In this document: piece after piece, positions 28,369 through 37,625 of the stretch
How the letters are laid out: every line of letters begins with the position of its first letter
Position numbering within the stretch: position 1 is the first letter of the stretch
Assembly: GCA_000612485.1 (NCBI GenBank)
Contig: CP007494.1
Coordinates: 3,410,001-3,474,000 of the forward strand
Reading direction: 5' to 3'
From: Bordetella holmesii ATCC 51541
Lineage (GTDB): Bacteria > Pseudomonadota > Gammaproteobacteria > Burkholderiales > Burkholderiaceae_B
DNA: 64,000 nt
Position numbers and translations under genes: made by a program
Notes under the pieces: generated by a model
Database searches by the model: none
The model's input: the letters and a program-made list of their open reading frames with translations, nothing else
Told to the model about the DNA's origin: nothing

Positions 28369-30305
28369 TCTCCCTTGATGATGGGCGCGGCTGGCGGCAG
28401 GATTTGCACCTTGTAGGCTTCGCGCAGCATCTTGAGCACGGCCTGATCTTCGGCTTCGCCCCAGGCGCCGCCAAGCTGACGGGCAAGCATCTCGGCGGCC
28501 TGAGCGTCGGGTTGTCCGGCTTCGACCTTGTCCAGGCGAGCCAGGACATAGTCGCTGCCAGAGGGCACCCCGGCGAAACCCGGCAATTTGGCAGCATCCA
28601 TGCGCATGACGGCGTCGACCAGCGTGCGCGGCAAATTGCCCGGATCCTGGCGGGATATGGTCAGCGGCGCGCCGAAGCCTTCCGCCTGATCCTGCGTTTG
28701 CAGCGCCTTGAGCGCCTGTTCGCCGGCCTCACGGGCCGCCTGAGCCGAACGCTCGTCGAGCAAACGGGCACGAATGCCGTCCTTGACCTTGTCCAAGGGC
28801 GGAATCTGCGAGGGCTCGACGACGGCAACGCGCAAGGCCAACAGCGTGTCGGGAGCGAGTTCGATAACGCCGGTGTTCTGCTTTTCGCGCAGGACGTCGG
28901 CAGCAAACAGCGCCTGACGCACACGCGGATTTTCAAGCAAAGCGGAGTCGGCACTCGCCGCAGCCGATCCTGCACCGGCTTGCGTGGCCGGCAACAGCCC
29001 CGAGCGAGTGATGCCGGTGGCTGTGCGCAGCTTCAGGCCCAGGGCATCGGCCGCCGGCTGCAGGCTGTCGCGCTGATCATAGACGGCGCCTTGCAGCTTG
29101 GTTGCCATCTCGGCAAAACGCGCCGAGGCCAACTGCTTACGGATTTCGCCGGAGATCTGGTCCTTGACTTCGGCCAGGGTCTTGACCTGGGCGGGCTTGA
29201 CCTCGGTGACCTTGAGGATGTGAAAGCCAAACGGGCTTTCGATCACACCGGAGACGGCGTCCTTGGACATCCCTGCTATAGCCTGCTGCAGGCTGGGCGG
29301 GACGGAATTCGCAGCAATCCAGCCCAGATCGCCTCCTTGGGCGGCCGAGCCGGCGTCCTGGGAGTCTTTCTTGGCCAGGTCAGCAAAACCGGCCGGGTTG
29401 GCCGCTGCCTGACGGGCAATTTCTTCAGCTTTGGCGCGGGCCGCCTTGCGTGCATCCGCGGAATCACTTGCCGCCGAGTTGATCAGAATATGGCTGGCAC
29501 GACGCTGCTCAGGGGTGCCAAAGCGGTTTTTATTCTGCTCGTAATAGCTGGCGATGTCCTCGTCCTTGACCTCGACACCCTGCGTGGCGGCGGCTTCGTC
29601 CAGTACCAGATACTGCGCCTGAACCTGCTCGGGCACGCGCAGCGATTCTTTGTTCGCCTCGTACCACGTCTGGACGTCTTGGGGAGTGACCGTCACCTTG
29701 GAGCGAAAATCGGCTGCGGCAAAGGTACGCAACTGGATCGTGCGCTTTTGTGTAAGCGCTTGCTCGACGTCCTGGACCACGACCTGCGGTACTCGGGCCG
29801 ACAAACCGATGGGTTCAAGGACACGAGCCACGGCGAGATCGCGACGCAGGCCATTCTCAAACGACGTCGGCGACAGGCCCTGAGCGGCCAGTACCTGACG
29901 GTAGCGCTCCGGCGAGAAACGTCCGTCGTCCTGAACCTGCGGAATGGCAGCAATCGTGTTGCGCAGCGTTTCGTCGGAAACCGAGAAGCGGTTGTCCAGC
30001 GCGACCTGGGCCAGCAAACGCTGGTCGATCAATTGATTGAGCAGTTGCTCGCGCATGGCGGGCGTGTCGAGCACGGCCGGATCAAATTGCGTGCCCAGGC
30101 GCTGGCGGAACTGCTCCAGCTGATTGCGGTGAGCCGCATCGAACTCCGACTGTTTGACTCCCTGCCCCGCGACGGTGGCCAGCTCAGGTTCGCCATTGAC
30201 GAAACTGGTATAGCCTTGCACGCCTACCAACGCGAAAGACGGCACGATCAGAAGCAGCAGGATTAACTGCATCCAACGCCGATGGGTGCGAATAAATTCA
30301 AACAT
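28350..30305 (-). CDS. ppiD: Periplasmic peptidyl-prolyl isomerase/chaperone PpiD
   Basis: A 651-residue protein anchored by one N-terminal membrane helix (LILLLLIVPSFALVGVQG, residues 14-31) after MFEFIRTHRRWM. A SurA-like chaperone region follows, then a parvulin domain (RASHILINSA to ESPFGFHILKVTE) and a C-terminal SurA-N-like region. It assists folding of proteins leaving the Sec translocon. The ATG at 30305 is chosen because it directly precedes the canonical N-terminus; the open frame extends 91 codons further upstream without conserved sequence. It stands alone, converging on tesA. The 271 bp to the divergent ugpQ hold no gene. Confidence 0.93.
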   Translation of the reverse strand: MFEFIRTHRRWMQLILLLLIVPSFALVGVQGYTSFVNGEPELATVAGQGVKQSEFDAAHRNQLEQFRQRLGTQFDPAVLDTPAMREQLLNQLIDQRLLAQVALDNRFSVSDETLRNTIAAIPQVQDDGRFSPERYRQVLAAQGLSPTSFENGLRRDLAVARVLEPIGLSARVPQVVVQDVEQALTQKRTIQLRTFAAADFRSKVTVTPQDVQTWYEANKESLRVPEQVQAQYLVLDEAAATQGVEVKDEDIASYYEQNKNRFGTPEQRRASHILINSAASDSADARKAARAKAEEIARQAAANPAGFADLAKKDSQDAGSAAQGGDLGWIAANSVPPSLQQAIAGMSKDAVSGVIESPFGFHILKVTEVKPAQVKTLAEVKDQISGEIRKQLASARFAEMATKLQGAVYDQRDSLQPAADALGLKLRTATGITRSGLLPATQAGAGSAAASADSALLENPRVRQALFAADVLREKQNTGVIELAPDTLLALRVAVVEPSQIPPLDKVKDGIRARLLDERSAQAAREAGEQALKALQTQDQAEGFGAPLTISRQDPGNLPRTLVDAVMRMDAAKLPGFAGVPSGSDYVLARLDKVEAGQPDAQAAEMLARQLGGAWGEAEDQAVLKMLREAYKVQILPPAAPIIKGDQPAEG

Positions 30306-30576
30306 GTATTCCCTGTTGCCAGATTGGCGCGGCCCCGTGCCAAGCCAAAACGCATAAAAAAGGCGAAAACAATTCGCCCGGACGCTCGCCCGGACCCTGC
30401 AGCGGCATTTGTGGAAACCGTGCCGGGCCAGCCGCCGGAGTTTACCACCTCCGCAGCCCCTGCCCACCCCCTCGTGCGCCAAGCCCCGTCCCCCGTTAGG
30501 GAGTATGCTTGCAAGCCGTGAAACCCCGTGTTTTACCCGATGTTTCCGACGCGTATTCTTGTTTGAGGTCTTGTAC

Positions 30577-31326
30577 ATGACGCCCTCCCTGCCGGCCTGG
30601 CCATACTCTCCTTATATTGCCCATCGCGGCGGCGGGCACCTGGCCCCCGAAAATACCCTGGCGGCCATGCACGTCGGTGCAGCCCATGGATTCACGATGT
30701 TTGAGTTCGACGTCAAGCTCAGCCGCGACAACGTCGCCATCCTGATGCATGACGATGACGTCGACCGTACGACCGACGGACAGGGGCCGGCCAAGGACAA
30801 ATCTTATACGGAGATCTCCCTGCTGGATGCGGGCAGTTGGCATTCGCCGGCATTTGCCGGAGAACCGGTGGCAAGCTTCGTGTCGGTCGCCCGCTACACG
30901 CGCGCCAATGGCATCGCCTGCAATGTCGAAATCAAGCCCTGCCCGGGCCGCGAAGCCGAGACGGGGGCCGAAGTCGCCCGCCTGTGCGCCGAGTATTGGC
31001 ACGACGCCAGCGTTTTGCCGCTGCTGTCTTCGTTTGAGGAACCGGCGTTGGCCGAGGCGCAACGGGTTGCTCCACAGTTGCCACGGGCCCTGCTGGTCGA
31101 GAAGGTGCCGGCAGACTGGCGCGAGCGACTGGCTCGCTATGGCTGCATCGCCCTGAATATCAACCAGAAGGACGCCACGCCGGCATTGATCGACGCGGTG
31201 CACGCGGCCGGTTATCGGATTGCCGCCTGGACCGTGAATGACCCGGCGCGCGCGCGACAGCTGCTGAGCTGGGGCATGGACGCCATTTTCACCGACAAAC
31301 TGTCCGACATTCGGCCTTCGGCCTAA
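30577..31326 (+). CDS. ugpQ: Glycerophosphodiester phosphodiesterase
   Basis: A 249-residue GDPD-family TIM barrel, cytoplasmic (no signal peptide). Conserved metal and catalytic residues are visible: IAHRGGG and PENT at the N-terminus, FEFDVKLS, MHDDDVDRTTDG, then VEIKP. It hydrolyses glycerophosphodiesters to glycerol 3-phosphate and an alcohol. The length matches E. coli UgpQ (247). The ATG at 30577 is chosen because conserved sequence begins soon after it. It is followed after 11 bp by rlmJ on the same strand, so the two are likely cotranscribed. Confidence 0.92.
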   Translation: MTPSLPAWPYSPYIAHRGGGHLAPENTLAAMHVGAAHGFTMFEFDVKLSRDNVAILMHDDDVDRTTDGQGPAKDKSYTEISLLDAGSWHSPAFAGEPVASFVSVARYTRANGIACNVEIKPCPGREAETGAEVARLCAEYWHDASVLPLLSSFEEPALAEAQRVAPQLPRALLVEKVPADWRERLARYGCIALNINQKDATPALIDAVHAAGYRIAAWTVNDPARARQLLSWGMDAIFTDKLSDIRPSA

Positions 31327-31337
31327 GAAGAGTTTCC

Positions 31338-32210
31338 GTGTTTAGTTATCGCCACGCCTTTCATGCCGGCAACCACGCCGACGTGCTCAAGCACGCCATC
31401 CTCATCCACACACTGGACTATTTCAATCGCAAGGATGCGCCTTACTGGGTGATAGATACCCATGCGGGCGCGGGTCTGTACGCGCTCGACAGCGATTGGG
31501 CCAGCAAGAACGCCGAGTTTGCCGACGGCATCGGCCGCCTGTGGGAGCGTACGGATCTTCCCCCTTTACTGGCCGATTATGTCCAGCAGGTGCGGACCTA
31601 CAACCCGTCCGGCACGCTGCGCCATTACCCGGGCTCGCCTTGGCTGACAATGGACGCCCTTCGCGACCGCGATCGGTTGCGGCTGTTCGAAATGCACCCG
31701 ACGGAGTCGGGCATTCTCGTCAACAACCTGGAGCAACGTGACCGGATATCCCTGCGCCAGACCACGGTCTACTCGACCGATGGTTTCGAAGGCGTCAAGG
31801 CACTTTTGCCGCCGCCGACCCGCCGCGGCATGGTGCTGATCGACCCCTCGTATGAGGACAAGCAGGACTACCGCCGTACGCTCACCGCGGTCAAAGAAGG
31901 CATAAAGCGTTTCGCGACCGGAACGTATGCGGTGTGGTATCCGCTGGTCCAAAGGCGCGAGGCTGGCGAAATGGCGCGCCTGCTTGAACGGTTGCCTGTC
32001 AAAAGTTGGTTGCATGCCACGCTTAGCGTCAAGCGGCCGGCCACTGACGGATTCGGTCTGCACGGCAGCGGGATGTTTCTCGTCAACCCGCCCTGGACGC
32101 TGGAGGCGGCCCTCAAGGACGCCATGCCCTACCTGGCCCGTGAACTGGCGCAAGACGACCGCGCCGGATTTACCCTTCAATACGTGGAAAACCCGGGCAA
32201 GTTCGCCTGA
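31338..32210 (+). CDS. rlmJ: 23S rRNA (adenine-2030-N6)-methyltransferase
   Basis: A 290-residue RlmJ. The N-terminus YRHAFHAGNHADVLKH is the family hallmark. An SAM-binding segment follows (VIDTHAGAGLYAL), and LIDPSYE corresponds to the DPPY catalytic motif of N6-adenine methyltransferases, with Ser in the third place. It modifies A2030 of 23S rRNA. The start is a GTG at 31338, required to include the conserved N-terminus. It ends 10 bp before the stop of the convergent dehydrogenase gene. Confidence 0.93.
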   Translation: MFSYRHAFHAGNHADVLKHAILIHTLDYFNRKDAPYWVIDTHAGAGLYALDSDWASKNAEFADGIGRLWERTDLPPLLADYVQQVRTYNPSGTLRHYPGSPWLTMDALRDRDRLRLFEMHPTESGILVNNLEQRDRISLRQTTVYSTDGFEGVKALLPPPTRRGMVLIDPSYEDKQDYRRTLTAVKEGIKRFATGTYAVWYPLVQRREAGEMARLLERLPVKSWLHATLSVKRPATDGFGLHGSGMFLVNPPWTLEAALKDAMPYLARELAQDDRAGFTLQYVENPGKFA

Positions 32211-32220
32211 AGCCAGCCGC

Positions 32221-33633
32221 TCAGGCCGCGCGCGGCGCGCCGGCCTGCACCAGGCGGGCTTGAGCGTCGCGCAAGGCCGTGCGCAGCCCTTCCTCGATCA
32301 CGGGATGGTAGAAGGGCATTTCCAGCATTTGGGTAATGGTCATATTTTGCTGGACCGCCCAGGCAAGCAAATGGCCGATATGCTCTGCGCCGGGCCCGAC
32401 CATTTCCGCGCCCAGAAAACGGCCTGAGCCGATTTCTGCATAGACGTGCAGCAGGCCGCGATTCTTGAGCATGACACGCGATCTGCCCTGGTCAGCAAAA
32501 TCCACCTCTCCCGTTACGTAGCTCCCGCGCGGCAGACGTGCATGTGCCGTACCGATCAGGGCAATCTGAGGATCCGAGAACACCACTGCCAGCGCGGCGC
32601 GGCGCAGAGATTGCGTCACCTGCGGATAGTGCGCCGCGTTTTCACCGGCGATACGCCCCTCATCGGCGGCTTCATGCAACAGCGGCGAATCGGCATTGGC
32701 GTCTCCGGCAATAAAGATGGCCGAGCTCCCGACCTGCATGGTCGATCGGTCAAACTGCGGCACGCCGCGAGCGTCCAGCGTCAAGGACGTGTTTTCCAGA
32801 CCAAGTTTATCGACATTGGGTTTGCGGCCGGCCGCTACCAGCGCGTAGTCGAAACGTTCGACACGCTCCGTGTTGTCCAGCGTGATATAGCGGATCTCGA
32901 CCTCGTCGCCGACCCGTTTGGTCTCCAGCACGCGCGCATCCGGGTCGAGGTAGAACTCCGCCTGAAAGATTCTGCGGGCGGCCTGCCGCACGGCGGGATC
33001 GCTGATGCCGCCCAGACTGCCGCTGACGCCAAACACGTGTACCTTGACGCCCAGACGCGCCAGGGCTTGCCCAAGCTCCAGGCCGATGACACCCGGCCCG
33101 AAAACCGCGACGCGGGCAGGCAGGCTGTCCCAGGCAAACACGTCGTCGTTGACGACCAGCCGATCACCCAGCGCCAAAAACGGCGCAGGAACGGCAGGCC
33201 GCGATCCGGTAGCGATGACCACGCGCTCGGCATGCACTTCAGTGTGATCATCCACACGCAGGACGCGGTCGCTCAGAAACCGGGCATAACCATGCAATTT
33301 GTCTTCGGCAGGCAGGTTCTCCACGCCTTGAAGGACAAAGCCGACGAAGCGGTCGCGCTCACGTTTGACGCGCGCCATGACCGCCTGGCCATCCACGGTC
33401 ACCGGGCCGGCCACGCGTACACCAAAAGCGTCCGTATGCCGGGTGGCGTGAGCAGCCTCGGCGGCGGCGATCAGCAGTTTTGAGGGCATGCACCCCACAC
33501 GAGCGCAGGTGGTGCCATAAGGCCCGCCTTCGATGATGACAGCGCGCTTGCCGGCGGCGCGAGCCGCGCGATAGGCCGCCAGACCGGCCGTGCCGGCACC
33601 GATGACAGCAATATCGGTATGCAGGGATTTCAT
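32221..33633 (-). CDS. Dihydrolipoyl dehydrogenase-like flavoprotein
   Basis: A 470-residue class I pyridine nucleotide-disulfide oxidoreductase. FAD-binding GAGTAG near residue 11, redox-active pair CARVGC, NAD-binding GPGVIGLELG, second FAD motif FIAGDAN, and a C-terminal HPVIEE in place of the usual HPT-x-x-E base motif. It could be a lipoamide dehydrogenase or related disulfide reductase. No 2-oxoacid dehydrogenase genes are near; instead the gene follows the peroxiredoxin-glutaredoxin fusion by about 110 bp on the same strand, hinting at a role in thiol redox. That link is inference. ATG 33633 is preceded by GGAAAA. Confidence 0.85.
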   Translation of the reverse strand: MKSLHTDIAVIGAGTAGLAAYRAARAAGKRAVIIEGGPYGTTCARVGCMPSKLLIAAAEAAHATRHTDAFGVRVAGPVTVDGQAVMARVKRERDRFVGFVLQGVENLPAEDKLHGYARFLSDRVLRVDDHTEVHAERVVIATGSRPAVPAPFLALGDRLVVNDDVFAWDSLPARVAVFGPGVIGLELGQALARLGVKVHVFGVSGSLGGISDPAVRQAARRIFQAEFYLDPDARVLETKRVGDEVEIRYITLDNTERVERFDYALVAAGRKPNVDKLGLENTSLTLDARGVPQFDRSTMQVGSSAIFIAGDANADSPLLHEAADEGRIAGENAAHYPQVTQSLRRAALAVVFSDPQIALIGTAHARLPRGSYVTGEVDFADQGRSRVMLKNRGLLHVYAEIGSGRFLGAEMVGPGAEHIGHLLAWAVQQNMTITQMLEMPFYHPVIEEGLRTALRDAQARLVQAGAPRAA

Positions 33634-33742
33634 ATTTTTTCCTTCGATCTGCAAGCGCACGCATCCGCCGGCCACCGCACAGGGCGGTCGGCGGATACGT
33701 CGCTAGGGAGGTACAACGTGGGGCGGCCGCCCCAACCGGCGA

Positions 33743-34471
33743 TCAGCCGAAGTGGACTTTCAGATCGTCCAGGCCACCAATGAGCTTGCCATTGATGAAG
33801 ACCTGCGGGGCGGTACCACGACCTGAAACCGCTCCGATGACGCGGCCACGCACTTTGTGCTCCAGCGGGATCTCGATGGGGTCATAGCCCTTGGACTCGA
33901 GCAAGGCTTTCGCTTCGACGCAGAAGGGGCAGCCTGGCTTGGAAAACACGACGACCTGATCGGGCTTGCTGGCTGCGGGAGCCAAGTAAGCGAGCATAGT
34001 GTCGGCGTCCGAGACTTCGAACGGGTCGCCTTCTTTCTCGGGCTCGATGAACATCTTTTTGACCACACCGTCTTCGACCAGCATCGAGTAGCGCCAGCTA
34101 CGCTTGCCAAAGCCCAGGTCGCTCTTGTCGACCAGCATGCCCATGCCTTCGGTGAATTGCCCATTGCCGTCCGGCAACAAGCTGATGTTGGCGGACTCCT
34201 GGTCTTTGGCCCACTCATTCATGACGAAGGTATCGTTGACCGACACGCAGACGATGTCGTCCACGCCGTTATCAAAGAACGTCTGAGCCAGTTCGTTGTA
34301 GCGCGGCAGGTGGGTCGAGGAGCACGTGGGGGTAAAGGCACCGGGCAAGGAAAAAACGACGACGGTGCGATTCTTGAATATGTCGTCGGTGGTCAGCTTC
34401 TTCCAGGTGTTGTCGACACGGACGGGAAATGTCACATTCGGAACACGTTGGCCTTCACGATTTTGCAGCAT
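33743..34471 (-). CDS. Hybrid peroxiredoxin-glutaredoxin (PGdx-type)
   Basis: A 242-residue fusion. The N-terminal Prx5-type peroxiredoxin (residues 1-165) carries [14 protein letters not shown] with the peroxidatic Cys. The C-terminal glutaredoxin (from about 170) has the active site [11 protein letters not shown] and the GSH-binding [14 protein letters not shown]. Such fusions reduce peroxides with glutathione, as shown for Haemophilus influenzae PGdx. It lies upstream of the dehydrogenase-like gene. A long palindrome about 67-109 bp before the ATG could be an operator. A hairpin of imperfect symmetry (33663-33696) follows in the gap before the next gene. Confidence 0.95.
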   Translation of the reverse strand: MLQNREGQRVPNVTFPVRVDNTWKKLTTDDIFKNRTVVVFSLPGAFTPTCSSTHLPRYNELAQTFFDNGVDDIVCVSVNDTFVMNEWAKDQESANISLLPDGNGQFTEGMGMLVDKSDLGFGKRSWRYSMLVEDGVVKKMFIEPEKEGDPFEVSDADTMLAYLAPAASKPDQVVVFSKPGCPFCVEAKALLESKGYDPIEIPLEHKVRGRVIGAVSGRGTAPQVFINGKLIGGLDDLKVHFG

Positions 34472-34537
34472 GCAGTTCTCCTGGGGTATTTGGGAGGTGG
34501 CGCCTACGCGCTACCGAAGGCTCCACTTTAAATATTT

Positions 34538-34580
34538 GCTATCGATCAATCCAATTCAATTATTTAAATTGATCGATAGC
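34538..34580. promoter_or_regulatory. Long inverted repeat upstream of the peroxiredoxin gene
   Basis: Two perfect 13-bp arms (GCTATCGATCAAT and complement) are separated by 17 bp of AT-rich DNA. It lies between the copZ stop and the peroxiredoxin start, and contains CTAT and ATAG half-sites reminiscent of OxyR or other LysR-type operators, though the OxyR spacing does not fit exactly. It could also form a stem in RNA. Confidence 0.45.
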
Positions 34581-34607
34581 CATTCCAAATCGCCCCAGGA
34601 CTTTCAA

Positions 34608-34808
34608 TTATTGTTTCTTTGGATCATAGCCGGCCTGGCGGATGGCCGCTTCCGCGGCATCCGCGCCTTCGGCGGGACTGACCGTCACGCGGTGCGCGGG
34701 CAAATCGATCTGAACCTGCGCACCCGGCACGGCGTTCTGAACGGCTTGGGTAATGGTCTTGACGCAATGGCCGCAAGTCATATCGGGGACGATAAACGCA
34801 ACACTCAT
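34608..34808 (-). CDS. copZ: Copper chaperone (heavy-metal-associated domain)
   Basis: A 66-residue single HMA domain with the metal-binding MTCGHC near residue 11 and the typical end RQAGYDPKKQ. It binds Cu(I) in the cytoplasm and passes it to CopA. ATG 34808 has an AGGAG site; the longer in-frame ORF is discarded because it would start inside the control region. It is divergent from copA, with its own MerR-type promoter in the 151-bp gap. Confidence 0.93.
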   Translation of the reverse strand: MSVAFIVPDMTCGHCVKTITQAVQNAVPGAQVQIDLPAHRVTVSPAEGADAAEAAIRQAGYDPKKQ

Positions 34809-34851
34809 GTTCGACTCCTGTGAGGGATGGCGACTTGCCATCATGAAAGAC

Positions 34852-34882
34852 AGAATAAAGCTTCCCACCATAGTAAGGTCAA
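34852..34882 (-). promoter_or_regulatory. MerR/CueR-type promoter of copZ
   Basis: On the minus strand TTGACC (34882-34877) and TATTCT (34857-34852) are separated by 19 bp, the overlong spacer diagnostic of MerR-family activated promoters. The spacer region holds the dyad GACCTTACTATGGTGGGAAGC (split here as GACCTTACTATGG and TGGGAAGC), a CueR-like operator with mismatches. Confidence 0.75.
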
Positions 34883-34896
34883 GCATAAAATATCGA

Positions 34897-34927
34897 TTGA
34901 CCTTCCCATGATGGGAAGGCACAGACT
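34897..34927 (+). promoter_or_regulatory. MerR/CueR-type promoter of copA-cueR
   Basis: TTGACC at 34897-34902, a 19-bp spacer, and a weak -10-like CAGACT at 34922-34927. The near-perfect dyad ACCTTCCCATGATGGGAAGG (34900-34919) is a textbook CueR operator. It is better matched than the copZ operator, so CueR should bind here more tightly. Confidence 0.8.
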
Positions 34928-34959
34928 GCGCTCAGAGCAGACTACCGGGATCACCCAAT

Positions 34960-37233
34960 ATGACTTCTTCTACGCTTGCGTCTGGCCGTATCGAGCTTGC
35001 CATCGACGGCATGAGTTGCGCCTCCTGCGTGAAACGCGTTCAGAATGCTTTGGCGGGCGTGCCTGGCGTGACCGAAGCCAGCGTCAACCTCGCGACACAG
35101 ACCGCCCAGGTGCAGTTAAAGGATACCGATCCCCAGGCTTTGCTGGATGCCGTGGCGCGCGTGGGCTATGAGGCGCACGCATTGACTGCAAACGATCATC
35201 ATGCCGAGGCACTGGCTAACCAGCGCGCCGCCGAGGCACGCCACTTGAAACGCGCGTTTTGCTGGGCGCTCGCCCTGACGCTGCCCGTATTCATCCTGGA
35301 GATGGGTTCGCACCTGTTTGCGCCCATGCATCACTGGGTCACCCACACATTGGGAGAACAGACCAGTTGGATGGTGCAGTTCGCGCTGACCACGCTCGTG
35401 CTGCTTGGTCCTGGCCGGGCTTTTTTCAGCAAGGGCTTTGCCGCACTTTGGCGCCGCGCCCCTGAAATGAACTCGCTGGTGGCACTGGGGTCCGGCGCCG
35501 CGTGGGCCTATTCCGTGGTGGTGCTGTTTGCGCCGCAGTGGCTGCCGGAGGCCGCGCGCAACGTGTATTTTGAAGCCGCAGCCGTCATCATCACCCTGAT
35601 TCTGCTCGGCCGCATGCTCGAGGCCCGCGCAAAAGGCAAGACCGGCGCGGCCATCCAGCGTCTGATCGGGCTACAGCCGCGTACCGCGCGCGTGCTGCGC
35701 GAGGGCCAGACCGTAGATATCCCGATCGAGCGCGTCCGTGCCGGGGACATCGTCATGGTGCGTCCGGGCGAGAAGATACCCGTGGACGGCGAGATCATCG
35801 ACGGGCACTCCTATGTGGATGAATCCATGCTGACCGGGGAGCCCTTGCCCGTAGAAAAACAGGCTGGGGCCAAGGCGACCGGGGGCACGCTGAACACCTC
35901 GGGCAGTTTCAATCTGCGCGTCACCCATACCGGCGCCGATACGGTGCTAGCCCACATCATCCGGATGGTGGAGAACGCCCAGGGGGCTCGATTGCCCATC
36001 CAGGGTCTGGTCGATCAGGTAACGGGCTGGTTCGTGCCTGCCGTGATGGCCGCGGCCACCCTCACCTTCCTGGTATGGCTGATATGGGGGCCGTCGCCTG
36101 TCCTGAGCCACGCGCTGGTGGCAGGCGTTGCCGTGCTCATCATCGCCTGCCCTTGTGCCATGGGCCTGGCTACGCCTACGTCGATCATGGTAGGAACGGG
36201 GCGAGCCGCCGAGTTGGGGGTATTGTTCCGCCAGGGGGATGCGTTGCAGAGCCTGCGCGATGTCAGGCTGGTAGCGTTCGACAAGACCGGCACGCTCACC
36301 TTGGGCAAACCCAAGTTGACCGACATCCAGCCCGCCGAGGGCATGCAAGGCGATACGGTGCTGGGCTGGCTGGCCGCCGTGCAAATGCATTCCGAGCATC
36401 CCATTGCGCATGCCATTGTCGCGGCAGCTCAGCAACGGGGCCTGCACCTGCCGGCAGCGCAAGGGTTTGAGGCCGTCACCGGGGCCGGGGTACGCGCCAG
36501 CGTGGAGGGCCACCATATCGTCTCCGGCGCGGCGCGCCTCATGCAGGCCGAAGGCGTGGATGTCAGCGGCTTCGGCGATCTGGCCCGAGACTGGGGCGAC
36601 GCGGGCAAGACCCCCATCTATGTGGCTGCCGACGGCAAGGCCATCGCAATGATGGCCATCGCCGACCCGGTCAAGCCGTCGGCGCGTTCGGCGCTGCAGG
36701 CGCTGCACCGCCTCGGTGTGCGCACGGCCATGATTACCGGTGACAACCCACACACCGCCGCTGCGGTCGCTCGCGAACTGGGCATCGACGACGTACACGC
36801 CGAAGTCTTGCCAGACGGCAAAGTGCAGGCACTGCAGGCCTTGCGTGCGGCAAGCGGCAAGGTAGCTTTCGTGGGAGACGGCATCAATGATGCACCGGCG
36901 TTGGCCGCGGCTGATGTAGGTATCGCCATAGGCAGCGGCACCGACGTCGCCATCGAAGCTGCTTCGGTCGTGCTGATAGCTGACGACTTGCGCGGCGTGC
37001 CCAATGCCGTGGCAATCAGCCAGGCCACGATGCGCAACATCCGGCAGAACCTCTTTTGGGCGTTTGCCTACAATGCCGCCCTCATTCCCGTGGCGGCCGG
37101 CGCGCTCTATCCGGCCTTCGGACTGCTGCTGTCACCGATATTTGCTGCCGGCGCCATGGCGCTGTCGAGCGTGTTCGTGCTGGGCAATGCCCTGCGACTC
37201 AAAACCTTGCGCCCTATTGGAGATCGAGTATGA
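34960..37233 (+). CDS. copA: Cu(I)-exporting P1B-type ATPase
   Basis: A 757-residue P1B-1 ATPase. One N-terminal HMA domain (MSCASC, Cys20 and Cys23), eight predicted membrane helices, actuator TGEP (SMLTGEPLP), intramembrane CPC at 397-399 ([12 protein letters not shown]), phosphorylation site Asp441 in [13 protein letters not shown] in the nucleotide-binding domain, and [11 protein letters not shown]. It pumps Cu(I) out of the cytoplasm. The ATG at 34960 is the first in frame after the CueR promoter. It overlaps cueR by four bases (ATGA). Confidence 0.96.
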   Translation: MTSSTLASGRIELAIDGMSCASCVKRVQNALAGVPGVTEASVNLATQTAQVQLKDTDPQALLDAVARVGYEAHALTANDHHAEALANQRAAEARHLKRAFCWALALTLPVFILEMGSHLFAPMHHWVTHTLGEQTSWMVQFALTTLVLLGPGRAFFSKGFAALWRRAPEMNSLVALGSGAAWAYSVVVLFAPQWLPEAARNVYFEAAAVIITLILLGRMLEARAKGKTGAAIQRLIGLQPRTARVLREGQTVDIPIERVRAGDIVMVRPGEKIPVDGEIIDGHSYVDESMLTGEPLPVEKQAGAKATGGTLNTSGSFNLRVTHTGADTVLAHIIRMVENAQGARLPIQGLVDQVTGWFVPAVMAAATLTFLVWLIWGPSPVLSHALVAGVAVLIIACPCAMGLATPTSIMVGTGRAAELGVLFRQGDALQSLRDVRLVAFDKTGTLTLGKPKLTDIQPAEGMQGDTVLGWLAAVQMHSEHPIAHAIVAAAQQRGLHLPAAQGFEAVTGAGVRASVEGHHIVSGAARLMQAEGVDVSGFGDLARDWGDAGKTPIYVAADGKAIAMMAIADPVKPSARSALQALHRLGVRTAMITGDNPHTAAAVARELGIDDVHAEVLPDGKVQALQALRAASGKVAFVGDGINDAPALAAADVGIAIGSGTDVAIEAASVVLIADDLRGVPNAVAISQATMRNIRQNLFWAFAYNAALIPVAAGALYPAFGLLLSPIFAAGAMALSSVFVLGNALRLKTLRPIGDRV

Positions 37234-37625
37234 ATATTGGCCAGGCCGCTGGAGCAACCGGCATTTCCGCGAAGATGATCCGCTATTACGAAAGCATCGG
37301 TTTGATCAATCCGGCGGCACGCAACGAGGCCGGCTACCGGCGCTACGGGCCAGAAGACCTGCACACGCTGCGCTTTATCCGCCGCGCACGCAATCTGGGA
37401 TTTTCAGTCGAACAGATGCAGGAATTGCTGGCACTGTGGCGTGACCGCAGCCGTGCCAGCGCCGACGTCAAGCGGATTGCCCTGCAACACGTGGCCGAAC
37501 TCGAGCGCAAGGTCGCCGAGCTCCGGGAAATGGCCAATACCCTCAAACATCTGGCCCGCCACTGCCAGGGCGATGACAGGCCCGACTGTCCCATCATCGC
37601 CGACTTGATCTTGTCGAAAAACTAA
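37230..37625 (+). CDS. cueR: Copper-responsive MerR-family regulator
   Basis: A 131-residue MerR-type activator. It has the winged helix-turn-helix ([29 protein letters not shown]), a dimerisation helix and the metal loop CQGDDRPDC, whose two Cys are those that bind Cu(I)/Ag(I) in CueR. The start overlaps the copA stop by ATGA, so regulator and pump are translationally coupled, forming an autoregulated loop with the operators at 34860-34920. It overlaps the convergent rlmD by four bases. Confidence 0.93.
   Translation: MNIGQAAGATGISAKMIRYYESIGLINPAARNEAGYRRYGPEDLHTLRFIRRARNLGFSVEQMQELLALWRDRSRASADVKRIALQHVAELERKVAELREMANTLKHLARHCQGDDRPDCPIIADLILSKN

Noticed and set aside
28404..30266. A 620-codon open frame on the plus strand opposite ppiD
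   Set aside because: Antisense shadow of ppiD without recognisable motifs.
30306..30576. Search for a tRNA upstream of ppiD
   Set aside because: No cloverleaf or GGTTCGAATCC-like T-arm could be found; only a small hairpin near 30360-30380.
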